DNA of 64,000 nt from Hormoscilla sp. GUM202 (GTDB taxonomy: Bacteria > Cyanobacteriota > Cyanobacteriia > Cyanobacteriales > Desertifilaceae), in contig RFFC02000032.1 of the NCBI GenBank assembly GCA_005518205.2, positions 16,233 to 80,232 of the forward strand, read 5' to 3'. A program made the translations under genes and the position numbers. Numbering within the stretch: the first letter of the stretch is position 1; each line of letters begins with the position of its first letter. Under the pieces are notes generated by a model. That model made no database searches. It was not told the DNA's origin and was given only the letters and a program-made list of their open reading frames with translations. Below, piece after piece: positions 27,044-36,176 of this stretch.

Positions 27044-27320
27044 GCAAGTCGGCCCAGAAACCGGGTTTCTTGAGCGTCAGTTCACGATCGGTTTGGGACC
27101 TTGGGCAGAAACCCAGTTTCTCTACCCCCGTGAGTCGGCCCAGAAACCGGGTTTCTCACAAGTCAGTTCATCAGTTGTTTCCCATCTCGGGCAGAAACCC
27201 GGTTTCTCTACCCCGCAAGTCGGACCAGAAACCGGGTTTCTTGAGCGTCAGTTCATCAGTTGTTTGCGATCGCGGGCAGAAACCGGGTTTCTCTACCCCC
27301 ATGAGTCTGCCCAGAAGCGG
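27044..27320. repeat. Tandem array of ~88-bp units built on CAGAAACCGGGTTTCT
   Basis: Three units begin GTCGG(C/A)CCAGAAACCGGG at about 27047, 27136 and 27220. Each also contains a GGGCAGAAACC(C/G)(A/G)GTTTCTCTACC half. The palindromic core AGAAACCGGGTTTCT is a common cyanobacterial intergenic repeat. ORFs 27027-27390 read through it and are not real genes. Confidence 0.85.
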
Positions 27321-27362
27321 ATGGGATATGATACAATATCAGCAGTTTTACCCGGATGAATT

Positions 27363-27607
27363 ATGCAATTATCTATTCCAGATACGGTAGTTCAAGCTAT
27401 CCGACTCCCAGAACAACAGAACAAGAGCTTTTGAAAGAACTGGCGAGTGCCCTCTATGCCCAAGAACTACTCTCCTTTGGCAAAGCGAGAGAACTGGCAC
27501 AGATGGGACATTATGAATTTGGCCAGTTATTGGGAGAGCGAGGTATATTGAGACATTACGGTGCCCAAGAGCTTTCCGAAGATTTGACCTCTGCCCGTGG
27601 TGAGTAA
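27363..27607 (+). pseudogene. UPF0175-family antitoxin, frameshifted
   Basis: The N-terminus MQLSIPDTVVQAIRLPEQQ starts at 27363. The rest, TEQELLKELASALYAQELLS and FGKARELAQMGHYEFGQLLG, is in another frame. An indel near 27418 separates them. UPF0175 proteins are antitoxins for PIN-domain toxins; a stub of the expected partner (VVSNTSPLL) follows at about 27598 and stops after about 13 codons. Confidence 0.78.
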
Positions 27608-27642
27608 CACTTCTCCACTTTTGCTCTTCGTGAAATAGGATG

Positions 27643-27855
27643 CTAAACTGCTGAAACTACTTCCTGGTTCACAGGCAATAGACTTGACAAATTCACATTC
27701 TGGGAAGCATCCAGAATCTCAATGCCCACAATCTTATCGTCTTCCCCAATATCTAAGACAACTTCTTCCGAGAGTCGCTGGTTAGTCACCTGCTGCTGGC
27801 GCTCATCTAGGCGCAAGTAAAGTAAGTCTGACTTGGTGTTGTAGATAATCTGCAT
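27643..27855 (-). CDS. DUF2283 small protein
   Basis: The 70-residue product begins MQIIYNTKSDLLYLRL and contains VTNQRLSEEVVLDIGEDDKI and VGIEILDAS, all typical of DUF2283. I take the ATG at 27855; it lies one base after the stop of the upstream DUF4258 gene. DUF2283 and DUF4258 genes are often adjacent, with DUF2283 the presumed antitoxin. The frame is intact. Confidence 0.85.
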   Translation of the reverse strand: MQIIYNTKSDLLYLRLDERQQQVTNQRLSEEVVLDIGEDDKIVGIEILDASQNVNLSSLLPVNQEVVSAV

Positions 27856-27856
27856 T

Positions 27857-28141
27857 TTACCACTTTCCATAAAATACGTATACTGTCACAGTTATTATGA
27901 CATTGTCCTCAATCACATAGAAAACCTCCACTCGCTTTTCCTCGTAGTATTTGCCGTTTCTGGTTTGGTTAAATTCATAGATTTTGCCCTTCCTCGATCG
28001 CGCTGCGCGCACGCTGCGCGCAATCGCCCACGCTTACCCAGGATAGAAAACCCTGTGAGGATCGTATCTGGTAATTTCCTCTTCAGTAGCACCGCGTTCT
28101 TCCGCCCGTTCCCGGGTATGGGGATCGATTTGAATTTCCAT
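27857..28141 (-). pseudogene. DUF4258 toxin-like gene, disrupted by a small repeat
   Basis: The start MEIQIDPHTRERAEERGATE is intact, then it ends early (RVFYPG stop). The C-terminal half (RKGKIYEFNQTRNGKYYEEK, then VEVFYVIEDNVIITVTVYVF) survives in a different frame down to 27857. A GC-rich palindrome (GCGCTGCGCGCACGCTGCGCG, near 28002-28022) sits at the break. The remaining DUF2283 partner is therefore an orphan. Confidence 0.8.
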
Positions 28142-28492
28142 TGATTTACCTTAATTGTAACATAGAGTCATTTTAACTACAATCGATCTCACAGCACTAC
28201 ATGATTCCCGATCGGGAAAGGTAGGGTAGTCTGTAGCGATGTGTCTCCTGGGACTCTATTCAACCATCTTAATAGATGCTCAAATATGGCGCGATCGCAT
28301 TGGGCAAAAAGCAGTTCTCCGCATTAAAAGAGGTTCTCTGCTGTAATCTGATGATGCCTGGAATTGTCAATCCCAATGTAGTTTTACCCCGATGAGTTAT
28401 GCAATTATCCATGCGGTATTCTGTATTTAAAGCTATCCGACTCCCAGAACAGCACCGAGAACGAGAACTTACCAAAGAACTGGCGATCGCCC
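28142..28492 (+). pseudogene. Spacer with a second UPF0175 remnant
   Basis: From about 28384 the sequence repeats the start of the frameshifted UPF0175 gene: TTTTACCCCGATGAGTTATG, then codons for FKAIRLPEQHRERELTKELA. It is cut by a MITE-K after 28492. Bases 28142-28380 show no gene. Confidence 0.6.
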
Positions 28493-28593
28493 GGGTGCAT
28501 CTCACTTTTGTAATGTAGCCCGCGCAGGCGGGCTTTGTTCCTGTAGCCGGGCCCTTTAGGGTTCGGGCGGCGAGGCAAATATGGGATGCACCC
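28493..28593. mobile_element. MITE-K, complete copy (101 bp) with 9-bp target duplication
   Basis: The ends are GGGTGCATCTCACTTTTG and the complement of AATATGGGATGCACCC. It is flanked by the direct repeat CGATCGCCC (28484-28492 and 28594-28602). The interior has AGCCCGCGCAGGCGGGCTTT and CCCTTTAGGGTTCGGGCGGC. The ends match those of the ISKra4-like IS at 16971, the probable mobiliser. Confidence 0.92.
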
Positions 28594-28613
28594 CGATCGC
28601 CCTCTGGTATAAC

Positions 28614-29238
28614 CTAATCAGCCATGCCAATTATACAACCACTCCGCGCCCCCAACAGTAAGCCGAGAAAACCAGCAGCTTCCGTCCAAGTTATCACAGC
28701 CTTTCCATATAATACCTGACGGGGTACAGAAGAAAACCCCTCGGGCTGAAAGCTGACATTTGCTACTGACTCTCCCACATAACTGCCACAATTAATTCTT
28801 CATCCCCCAGTTGTCGCGCAAACACGTAAACCAATCCCTCGGCAAACAAAACCTCGTACTTCCCCGTCCGCAAAGCCGGATATTTGTGCCGCAAAGCAAT
28901 CAACTGGCGGTGATAGGCTAACACTTCCGTATCCCAGTCCGTTTCAGCAGGAAAACCTCGCCGCGAGTCCGGATCCTGGGCCCCAGGCAAACCCACTTCA
29001 TCTCCATAAAAGATACTCGGCGCACCCGGAAAAGTAAACAGCAGTAAAGTAGCCAACTCCACAGTAGCTTTATCCCCTCGGGCAATAGTCAGTAACCGGG
29101 CCGTATCATGGCTATCTAGCAGATTTAACTGCGTTAATTGAATTTCCCAAGGATAAAGATCCAGCAACTTTTGGATTTTCGCCTCATCCAGGGCCGGATA
29201 GGGTTCGTAGGATCGATCGCGGACCAGTTCCTTGAGTC
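28614..29238 (-). pseudogene. Partial duplicate of the GH13 amylase gene
   Basis: It matches the C-terminal ~205 codons of the intact gene at 30029-31483 (LLDLYPWEIQLTQLNLLDSH, HKYPALRTGKYEVLFAEG). It lacks the N-terminal catalytic part, and a short deletion changes VNVGES to VMWES and then stops. It breaks off at GGACCAGTTCC (29238). About 28 further bases of homology appear at 29712-29740, so 29239-29711 is an insertion or rearrangement within this duplicate. Confidence 0.88.
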
Positions 29239-29313
29239 AGATATTTCCAAATTCTTGGGGATTACTGCAAATACTTGAGTAAAATAAGGTAGTAATCCCG
29301 GGGACTAGTAACT

Positions 29314-29664
29314 ATGAGGGCCAACAAGAAAATACTGCGGTGGCTTATTATAGAGGCTGTAACAGGTCTTATTATGGACAGCATAATAGGGCCTATTGCA
29401 TTTGTTTTGGTGGGGTTGATGGTTCTGGCTACTTTTCTGAAATCCATCAAGCAAGACCCCCAGCCACCAGAAATAACATTTGAGCTGCATTATGACGAGA
29501 AGAGCAAACTCCCGCCCCGTGTCGTTTCTTCGGGGGATCTTGACCAATTAGCCCAGTTAACTGTAGAACAGTTAAAAGATATCTGTCGGAAATCAGGCTG
29601 GCGCGGCTGGTCCAGGCTTAGGAAGGCTGAACTCATAGCTTTCATTCGAGACTCTGTAACTTAA
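29314..29664 (+). CDS. Small membrane-anchored protein with HeH/SAP-like C-terminus
   Basis: The 116 residues begin with a transmembrane stretch (about 18-42, LIMDSIIGPIAFVLVGLMVL). The C-terminus LTVEQLKDICRKSGWRGWSR, then LRKAELIAFI, looks like a Rho-N/HeH/SAP helix-extension-helix nucleic-acid-binding motif. It lies inside the broken amylase duplicate, in DNA that appears inserted. The family is not known to me, and the combination suggests a membrane-tethered nucleic-acid contact, which is inference only. Confidence 0.6.
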   Translation: MRANKKILRWLIIEAVTGLIMDSIIGPIAFVLVGLMVLATFLKSIKQDPQPPEITFELHYDEKSKLPPRVVSSGDLDQLAQLTVEQLKDICRKSGWRGWSRLRKAELIAFIRDSVT

Positions 29665-30028
29665 GACCCCGAACGCGCAGCGCGGCGAAGCCATCGCGAC
29701 TAGAGACATGAAAAATCCACGTGATCGCCCGCCGTCAATGCGGAGGAAGATTTGACCTCTGCCCGTGGTGAGTAACACTTCTCCACTTTTAAACCTAGCA
29801 AATCTTTGGTTGCGAATAAACCCTAGGGTGGGCACCGCCCACCAACCTAATCATAAGCACTACCAATACCATGTCGAATTGATAAATGCTATTAGTCGGT
29901 TTCAACCAACTTTAGCTATTAGCCCGGGGTTTGAACCCCGGGCGGGCTAACAGCGAAGTCCCGTAAACTGCTCGCCCCAAATGCGGGCTAACAGCGTAGA
30001 GAAGTAATTTTTTTACAAATGGAATAAT
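29665..30028 (+). pseudogene. Spacer with a PIN-toxin stub and duplicated junction sequence
   Basis: At 29752-29795 the sequence GATTTGACCTCTGCCCGTGG, then TGAGTAACACTTCTCCACTT, duplicates 27584-27625. It encodes the start of a DUF3368 PIN toxin (VVSNTSPLLNLA) and then decays. A GGGGTTTGAACCCCGGGCGGG palindromic repeat follows at about 29920-29945. No intact gene. Confidence 0.55.
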
Positions 30029-31483
30029 TTAATCAGCCATGCCAAGAATACAACCACTCCGGGCCCCCAACAGTAAGCCGAGAAAACCAGAAGCTTCCGT
30101 CCAAGTTATCTCTGCCTTTCCATATAATAGCTGACGGGGTACAGAAGACAAACCCTCGGGCTGAAAGCTGACATTTGCTGCCGACTCTCCCACATTAACA
30201 GCCACAATTAATTCTTCATCCCCCAGTTGTCGGGCAAACACGTAAACCTTACCCTTCGCAAACAAAACCTTGTACTTCCCCGTGCGCAAAGCCGGATATT
30301 TGTGCCGCAAAGCAATCAACTGGCGGTGATAGGCTAACACCTGAGTATCCCAGTCCTTTTCTGCTGGAAAACCCCGCCGCGAATCGGGATCGTGGGCCCC
30401 AGGCAAACCCACTTCATCTCCATAAAAAATACTCGGCGCACCCGGAAAAGTAAACAGCAATAAAGTTGCCAACTCCACAGTAGCTTTATTCCCTCGGGCA
30501 ATAGTCAGTAACCGGGCCGTATCATGGCTATCTAGCAGATTTAACTGCGTCAGTTGAATTTCCCAAGGATAAAGATCCAGCAACTTTTCGATTTTCGCCC
30601 CATACCCCGCCCCATCCAGGGCCGGATAGGGTTCGTAGGATCGATCGCGGACCAGTTCCATATCCACCCGATCGCCCGCCGTCAATGCGATCGTGGGTGC
30701 AGTAAACAAATAATTCATCACCCCATCAAACTGGGTGCCATCCAACCACTGGCGGGCATCAGTCCAAATTTCGCCAACAATATAAGCATCAGGGTTAATG
30801 GCCTTAACCCGCTGACGAAACTCCTGCCAAAAACCCTCCGTTTTCACGCATTCGGGCACATCCAAACGCCAGCCATCGATACCCAGTTTAATCCAACGTT
30901 CGGCAATGCGCATAATATATTCCCGCACATCAGGATTATCGTGATTAAACTGGGGCAAAGCCCGGCGATCGGCCCAAGAAACATAGTTAGCAGGCTTGCT
31001 GCCATCATAGGCTGACAGGGGCCAACCGGAAATATTAAACCAATCCAACCAAGGAGAATGGGGTCCATTTTCCAGAATATCATGGAAGAAGAAAAAGCCG
31101 CGACTAGCATGATTAAACACCCCATCCAGCACCACTTTAATATTGCGCTGTTTTGCAGCTAGCAGCAATTCCATAAAAGCTTGATTTCCTCCCAGCAAGG
31201 GGTCAACCTGGTAATAATCATGAGTGTGGTAGCGGTGATTGCTGGCAGATTGGAAGATCGGGGTAAAGTAAATTGCGTTCACCCCCAAATCCTGGATATA
31301 ATCAAGTCGTTCCATCACGCCCCACAAGTCTCCGCCCTTGTAGCCTTGCGGCGTCGGTGGCGTTTCCCAGGCTTCCAGAGGGGGGCTGTCGGAAACCCGC
31401 GATCTCCGCTGCTGGCTTCTGGCAAAGCGATCGGGGAATATTTGGTAGAATACGGCCTGTTTAACCCAGTCTGGTGTTTCCAT
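30029..31483 (-). CDS. GH13 alpha-amylase family enzyme (maltogenic/neopullulanase-like)
   Basis: The 484-residue product from the ATG at 31483 (METPDWVKQAVFYQIFPDRF) is a complete GH13 barrel. Conserved regions are GVNAIYFTPIFQSASNH, DGVFNHASRGF, DGWRLDVP (nucleophile Asp), VGEIW (acid/base Glu) and LLDSHDTAR (third Asp). There is no signal peptide, so it is cytoplasmic and would act on glycogen-derived maltodextrins. Near it are glgC (33 kb) and a dead debranching enzyme (37 kb). A C-terminal partial copy lies just downstream. Confidence 0.9.
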   Translation of the reverse strand: METPDWVKQAVFYQIFPDRFARSQQRRSRVSDSPPLEAWETPPTPQGYKGGDLWGVMERLDYIQDLGVNAIYFTPIFQSASNHRYHTHDYYQVDPLLGGNQAFMELLLAAKQRNIKVVLDGVFNHASRGFFFFHDILENGPHSPWLDWFNISGWPLSAYDGSKPANYVSWADRRALPQFNHDNPDVREYIMRIAERWIKLGIDGWRLDVPECVKTEGFWQEFRQRVKAINPDAYIVGEIWTDARQWLDGTQFDGVMNYLFTAPTIALTAGDRVDMELVRDRSYEPYPALDGAGYGAKIEKLLDLYPWEIQLTQLNLLDSHDTARLLTIARGNKATVELATLLLFTFPGAPSIFYGDEVGLPGAHDPDSRRGFPAEKDWDTQVLAYHRQLIALRHKYPALRTGKYKVLFAKGKVYVFARQLGDEELIVAVNVGESAANVSFQPEGLSSVPRQLLYGKAEITWTEASGFLGLLLGARSGCILGMAD

Positions 31484-31720
31484 CGATAGTTTGAGATTAT
31501 AGAGCATTCATCTATAATATCTTAACCCTTAGCATCGTGCTATGACCCTCACCCTTTAGGGTGAGGGTACAGGAACGAAGCCCGCGCGGCCTTGAGGCGA
31601 TCGCCTGTTATTAGCCGACAGCAAAATCAGAGTACTTGCGCATAGAGGGGGGAATAAATGCCAAAACCGTGCCCCTGAACGGGGCACGGGGAAACACTGA
31701 AGTGTTTACTACGAACAATA
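31484..31720. repeat. Repeat-filled spacer
   Basis: It holds a CCCTTTAGGGTGAGGGTACAG MITE-K fragment (31548-31580) and the palindromes GTGCCCCTGAACGGGGCAC (about 31669) and AACACTGAAGTGTTT (about 31692), which recur at 47722-47840. No gene. Confidence 0.6.
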
Positions 31721-31840
31721 GGGTGCATCCCAGTTTTGCAATCTAGCCCCTGCGCAGGGTCGGGGGCCCTGCGCGTGGGCTTTGTATCTGTAGCCGGACC
31801 CTTTAGGGTTCGGGCGGCAACGCAAATATGAGATGCACCC
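31721..31840. mobile_element. MITE-K copy (120 bp)
   Basis: The left end GGGTGCATCCCAGTTTTGCA is almost identical to the left end of the ISKra4-like IS at 16971 (GGGAGCATCCCAGTTTTGCA). The right end is ATATGAGATGCACCC. The internal hairpin is enlarged (CCCCTGCGCAGGG...CCCTGCGCGTGGG). Confidence 0.88.
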
Positions 31841-32054
31841 AAACAATATCCTGTTTGGGAACCCCCAAAGCTACTAAACGATCAGCAATTCCTTCTTCAG
31901 TACCACCGATACTACTCTACTGCCATAGAGTAATCACCTCCTCATCTGGAACCTAAATCAAAAGACGCAACTAACCGCAACAGCAGTTCAAACTTTTGAG
32001 TATTTTTCACTGCTCAACTAAACTATTCATTTTGCCCTAGCTAGAGGGCGATCG
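31841..32054. other. Spacer with a short decayed frame
   Basis: The - strand reads fragments resembling the end of a small TA-type protein (around 31855-31940) but with several stops. I cannot name it. Confidence 0.3.
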
Positions 32055-32438
32055 CTATGATAGCATTCTCTCAATTTCCTGTAACACATCGACCAATATG
32101 GGAGCATCTGAGGAAATAATATTATCTTGACTCCCATCATGCTTGTGATGAGGATAATTTGGCAGATGCAGCTTTTTGTGATGTGTGGTATTGTCATAGC
32201 GAAAAATCAGATTATTTGAAGCATCCATGTACTGATATGAATACATATCGCGGTCTATCTTAGTTTTTACAGCTACATACTCGCGCAGGTAAAGCACGGA
32301 AGCATCTGTAAATTTTACCTCCCCACGAATAAAACCTTAATAAGTGCCCTGTTTCTCAGGGATAAGGGTGAACGAATGCACGACGGGATAAGCTTGAATA
32401 GCCTCGTCAATAAGCTGAAAGTACTCCTCAATTAACAA
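32055..32438 (-). pseudogene. TumE-like (DUF6516) toxin with one in-frame TAA
   Basis: The frame starts at a TTG (32438) overlapping the antitoxin stop: LLIEEYFQLIDEAIQAYPVV, then FIRGEVKFTDASVLYLREYV, NLIFRYDNTTHHKKLHLPNY and PHHKHD. The FRYDN...HH...PHHKH signature is DUF6516. A single TAA (32337-32339) splits KQGTY from GFIRGE. Everything else is in frame, so it is either a recent nonsense mutation or readthrough. Length ~127 codons fits the family. Confidence 0.8.
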
Positions 32439-32718
32439 ACTTCACACCTCCATATATATCTAAATTTTTTTGTAACCTTTTCAGCATCATTGATTCTCCA
32501 ATCCACTCATCCAGTTCTAATGTCTCGGAAAATTCATCATTTTCATAGCGACGCAGAAACTCCTCTATCGATAACTGATGTTTATCCTCAAATTCCCGCA
32601 GTCTTGACTCTGTTCGCTGGATACTGTGAGCAAGCAATTGCAATTATTTGGCTAGCAGATCTTTGAAAAATAGCTTTAAGGAATCTGGATGCTTGCAGAG
32701 GATCTTGAGTTCAGCCAT
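32428..32718 (-). pseudogene. TumA-like antitoxin with one in-frame TAA
   Basis: Starts MAELKILCKHPDSLKLFFKD at 32718, reaches LLAK, then TAA (32644-32646), then continues in frame LQLLAHSIQRTESRLREFED and YENDEFSETLELDEWIGES. Relatives have KE at the stop position, suggesting GAA to TAA. The last codons overlap the TumE start by several bases, typical of translational coupling. It is the partner of the adjacent TumE-like gene. Confidence 0.75.
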
Positions 32719-32841
32719 GTTTACCTCCTACGGTATATGGTTAATTACGTCGATCCCGAGGATATGATATCATCAAAGGGCGATCGATGACACAGAACCC
32801 ATATCCCGATCGCCTAAAATAATCATACCACGATCGCAGAA

Positions 32842-33003
32842 CAATTAGATGAAACCTATTTTAAATTTGTTGCGGCTCTATTCGATCGAGACCTGATGCC
32901 AACGGCGCTGAAAGTCGCAGCAGTGGTAGGATCGCTCCTGTTTACGATCGACCAAGGTGGGGCGCTGGTGCAAAGAAAGATGACAGGCGATCGCTGGATA
33001 TAG
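32842..33003 (+). pseudogene. NrtS-like nitrate/nitrite transporter fragment
   Basis: The frame FKFVAALFDRDLMPTALKVA, then AVVGSLLFTIDQGGALVQRK and MTGDRWI followed by TAG, matches the first two-thirds of the small NrtS-type membrane proteins (bispecific nitrate/nitrite uptake in some cyanobacteria, working as an NrtS1/NrtS2 pair). It has no credible start codon, and the second membrane segment is missing. It is followed by an AATTGACAATTGAC repeat. Confidence 0.6.
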
Positions 33004-33170
33004 CGAAGATATTTGTAGTGTCAATTGACAATTGACAATTGACCACTGACCACTGTCCCGGAGGCCATAACCTCTCCTTAACCAAACTTTTCTGCCAATC
33101 CCCCTTGCCAACTGCGCCCTACAGTCGGACACTGGATCGGAGAGTTTACAGGCAGTTGAGAGGTTTTTCT

Positions 33171-34460
33171 GTGAAAAGAGTATTAGGGATTATTCTCGGA
33201 GGGGGCGCAGGCACCCGGCTTTACCCGCTGACCAAGCTGCGGGCAAAGCCAGCAGTCCCCCTGGCAGGCAAATATCGCCTGATTGACATCCCCATCAGTA
33301 ACTGCGTCAACTCAGAGATTTACAAGATTTACGTCCTGACGCAATTTAACTCAGCGTCCTTGAACCGTCATATCACCCGTACCTACAACTTCTCTGGCTT
33401 GACCGAAGGCTTTGTGGAGGTGCTAGCAGCACAGCAGACCAAAGAAAACCCCAGTTGGTTTCAAGGCACCGCCGACGCCGTGCGGCAATATCTCTGGTTA
33501 TTTGAAGACTGGGACATTGATGAATACCTGATTTTATCAGGGGACCACCTCTACCGGATGAACTATCGGGATTTTGTCGGACGCCACCGGGAAACCGGTG
33601 CCGATATCACCCTCTCGGTCTTACCCATCGATGAGAAACGGGCCTCGGACTTTGGCTTGATGAAAATTGACGACACCGGGCGGGTGATTGACTTCAGCGA
33701 AAAACCCAAAGGGGATGCCCTCAAGCAGATGGCCGTGGATACCACTACCCTGGGACTGACGCCAGCAGAGGCGACTGAACGACCCTACATCGCCTCCATG
33801 GGGATTTATATCTTCAGCAAAGAGGTAATGAACAAACTGCTCAAGGACAATCCCCATCAGACTGACTTTGGTAAAGAGATTATCCCCGGATCGGCAAAAG
33901 ACTACAACATTCAAGCCTACCTGTTCAAAGATTACTGGGAAGACATTGGTACAATTCAGGCATTCTATGAAGCGAACTTGGCCCTCACCCGACAACCACA
34001 GCCGCCCTTCAGCTTCTACGACGAAAACGCCCCGATTTATACTCGCTCGCGTTTCTTGCCTCCCTCTAAGATTTTAGACTGTCAGGTGACCGAATCGATT
34101 ATTGCCGAAGGCTGTATCTTGAAAAAATGCCGCGTCCAACATTCAGTTTTGGGAGTGCGATCGCGCGTAGAAGCTTCCTGTCTGATCGAAGATTCCCTGG
34201 TGATGGGTGCTGATTACTATGAACCCTTTGTTGAAAGTCAATCATCCTCAGACAAAGACGGCATTCCCGTGGGTATCGGTGCAGATACGACAATTCGCCG
34301 CGCCATCATTGACAAAAACGCCCGCATTGGTCGCCAGGTCCAAATTATCAATAAAGACTGGGTAGACGAAGCCGATCGGGAACAAGATGGATTCTACATC
34401 AAAAATGGTATAGTCGTGGTATTGAAAAATGCCGTAATTCCCGACGGAAAGATAATTTAG
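33171..34460 (+). CDS. glgC: Glucose-1-phosphate adenylyltransferase (ADP-glucose pyrophosphorylase)
   Basis: The product (429 residues from GTG 33171, VKRVLGIILGGGAGTRLYPL) is full length. It shows the nucleotide-binding GGGAGTRLYPLTKLRAKPAV, the substrate motifs EGFVEVLAAQQT, FQGTADAVRQY and SGDHLYRMNY, and a C-terminal left-handed beta helix with VIPDGKII. It makes ADP-glucose for glycogen and is activated by 3-phosphoglycerate. The longer ATG frame from 33039 reads through repeat DNA and is rejected. No other glycogen biosynthesis gene adjoins it. Confidence 0.96.
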   Translation: MKRVLGIILGGGAGTRLYPLTKLRAKPAVPLAGKYRLIDIPISNCVNSEIYKIYVLTQFNSASLNRHITRTYNFSGLTEGFVEVLAAQQTKENPSWFQGTADAVRQYLWLFEDWDIDEYLILSGDHLYRMNYRDFVGRHRETGADITLSVLPIDEKRASDFGLMKIDDTGRVIDFSEKPKGDALKQMAVDTTTLGLTPAEATERPYIASMGIYIFSKEVMNKLLKDNPHQTDFGKEIIPGSAKDYNIQAYLFKDYWEDIGTIQAFYEANLALTRQPQPPFSFYDENAPIYTRSRFLPPSKILDCQVTESIIAEGCILKKCRVQHSVLGVRSRVEASCLIEDSLVMGADYYEPFVESQSSSDKDGIPVGIGADTTIRRAIIDKNARIGRQVQIINKDWVDEADREQDGFYIKNGIVVVLKNAVIPDGKII

Positions 34461-34474
34461 TTCAAATTCCCCCC

Positions 34475-34537
34475 TCGTGTCCGAGAGTACCACCCACATC
34501 GCGCTTCCGCGCGATAAGGTGGTATCTCTGGACACGA
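34475..34537. repeat. TCGTGTCC-family palindrome
   Basis: The arms TCGTGTCCGAGAGTACCACC and GGTGGTATCTCTGGACACGA close a long hairpin with a GCGCG-rich tip. It sits between glgC and the kinase gene and could attenuate readthrough. Confidence 0.8.
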
Positions 34538-34563
34538 CCAGTTCCTTGTCCGGACAATGACGA

Positions 34564-35094
34564 ATGACCAGACTAATTCTGCTTATAGGGCTTCCTGGTA
34601 GCGGAAAATCCACTCTGGCACACCAGCTGATAGCGGAATGGCCCAGCTATCAGCTGGTTTCCACTGACGCTATCCGCGCTCAACTATTTGGCTCGGAAGC
34701 TATCCAGGGAGAATGGCTCCGCGTATGGCGTCAGGTGCAGCGACAATTCCAAACCGCCGTGGCCCAAAAGGCAACAGTAATCTATGATGCTACTAATGCT
34801 CAGCGGTGCCAGCGACGATGGGCGATCGCCCTGGCCCGGGAAACTGGCTTTACCCACATCACTGGCATCTGGTTGCGTGCTCCCTTGCTAGCATGTCTGG
34901 AACGTAACCGCAACCGCCCGCGCCAAGTGCCAGAAGAAGTAGTCTTCCGAATGCACCGGCAATTGTCTGGCGCTCCACCGGCAGTCAATGAAGGGATGGA
35001 TTTTCCGATCTATTATGGAAAACAGCATGGTATTGTGGGGGAATTGCGATCGCCCGCGAGCAAAAACCGAACTCCAGGAGATGGAAATATTTGA
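34564..35094 (+). CDS. P-loop kinase (AAA_33/PNKP-like)
   Basis: The 176-residue protein has a Walker A motif GLPGSGKST (about 9-17), a Walker B-like IYDATN (about 73-78) and a lid with RNRNRP. It resembles small ATP-dependent kinases of the polynucleotide-kinase/zeta-toxin superfamily; the substrate is unknown. The last ~20 residues (GELRSPASKNRTPGDGNI) include a HIP1 site and look unconserved. It follows glgC by ~100 bp on the same strand. Confidence 0.82.
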   Translation: MTRLILLIGLPGSGKSTLAHQLIAEWPSYQLVSTDAIRAQLFGSEAIQGEWLRVWRQVQRQFQTAVAQKATVIYDATNAQRCQRRWAIALARETGFTHITGIWLRAPLLACLERNRNRPRQVPEEVVFRMHRQLSGAPPAVNEGMDFPIYYGKQHGIVGELRSPASKNRTPGDGNI

Positions 35095-35165
35095 TAGCCT
35101 AAACAGTAACAGTAGTTTATAGAAAAAAATCAGTTAGTTGAATCTTTAGGCAACAGGAGAGAAGC

Positions 35166-36176
35166 ATGGCGAAAACAGACTTCAAAGATTATTACTCCAT
35201 CCTAAGAGTGAGTAATAACGCTAGCGTTGAAGAGATCAAAAAGAGTTTCCGCAAACTGGCAAGGAAGTATCACCCAGATATGAACAAAAACGATAGGCTT
35301 GCGGAAGCCCGGTTCAAGGAAGTTAACGAAGCCTACGAAGTTTTATCAGACCCGGAAAAACGTCGCAAATACGACCAATTCGGTCAATATTGGAAGCAAG
35401 CTAGCAATGGCTGGTCTGGCAGTAGTGGTGGTAGGGGAACTAATGTTGACTTTGGCGGCTTTGACTTTAGTCAGTACCGCAGCTTCGATGAATTTATTAA
35501 TGAATTATTGGGTCACATGGGCGGCGGCGGGGGGAGACAAACCTACAGTTACCGCAAGAATGGTGGTGGACCAACAGGCTTTGGCGGCTTTGAAGATTTT
35601 GCCGGATTTGGTGGCGCTTCCGGGGCGGGTTCTGGGGCGGGCCCAGATGCAGAAGCAAATCTCACCCTCAGTCTATCGGAAGCCTTTGCTGGAGTCCAGA
35701 AGCGTCTGAGTTTGGGTTCGGAAGTGATAGACGTGCGCATTCCGGCTGGGGCGAAACCGGGTAATCGCATTCGTGTCAAAGGGAAAGGTAAAATGAACCC
35801 CCGCAATGGGCAAAGGGGAGATTTGTACTTAAAAGTAGGAATTGCCCCTCACTCCTTCTTCCAATTCGAGGGCGATAATCTCGTCTGTGAAGTACCCGTG
35901 ACACCCGATGAAGCCGTACTCGGGGCATCCGTGGAAGTTCCTACCCCTGATGGCAGCGTCAGCGTACAGGTTCCCGCAGGTATCCGTCCAGGTCAATCTC
36001 TGCGACTGCGGGGCAAAGGCTGGCCTCATCCTCAAGGCGGACGGGGAGACCAGCTGGTGAAAATTGCGATCGCCATTCCCAAAGATCTGAGTAAGACGGA
36101 AAAGGAATATTACGAAAAAATTCGTACCAGTCGCAGTTACAATCCCCGCCAACATTTGTCTGGAGTGCGGCTATAA
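35166..36176 (+). CDS. DnaJ/CbpA-type co-chaperone
   Basis: The 336-residue product has an N-terminal J domain (about 7-70) with HPD in ARKYHPDMN, a long Gly/Phe-rich region (about 80-165) and a C-terminal substrate-binding domain (GDLYLKVGIAPHSFFQFEGD, VPTPDGSVSVQVPAGIRPGQ, KGWPHPQGGRGDQ). There is no zinc-finger CxxCxGxG repeat, so it is a type II (CbpA-like) J protein working with DnaK. AACAGGAGA precedes the ATG. Its stop overlaps the convergent peroxiredoxin-like gene by a few bases. Confidence 0.93.
   Translation: MAKTDFKDYYSILRVSNNASVEEIKKSFRKLARKYHPDMNKNDRLAEARFKEVNEAYEVLSDPEKRRKYDQFGQYWKQASNGWSGSSGGRGTNVDFGGFDFSQYRSFDEFINELLGHMGGGGGRQTYSYRKNGGGPTGFGGFEDFAGFGGASGAGSGAGPDAEANLTLSLSEAFAGVQKRLSLGSEVIDVRIPAGAKPGNRIRVKGKGKMNPRNGQRGDLYLKVGIAPHSFFQFEGDNLVCEVPVTPDEAVLGASVEVPTPDGSVSVQVPAGIRPGQSLRLRGKGWPHPQGGRGDQLVKIAIAIPKDLSKTEKEYYEKIRTSRSYNPRQHLSGVRL

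Noticed and set aside
27044..27320. CAGAAACCGGGTTTCT array as a possible CRISPR
   Set aside because: Units are about 88 bp tandem copies and the intervening sequence is itself repeated; no cas genes nearby.
29918..29950. GGTTTGAACCCCGGG as a tRNA T-arm
   Set aside because: No acceptor stem, anticodon arm or D arm can be built around it; it is a palindromic repeat.
33039..33170. N-terminal 44-codon extension of glgC
   Set aside because: Runs through AATTGACCACTGACC-type repeat DNA; GlgC proteins start at MKRVLGIILGGG.
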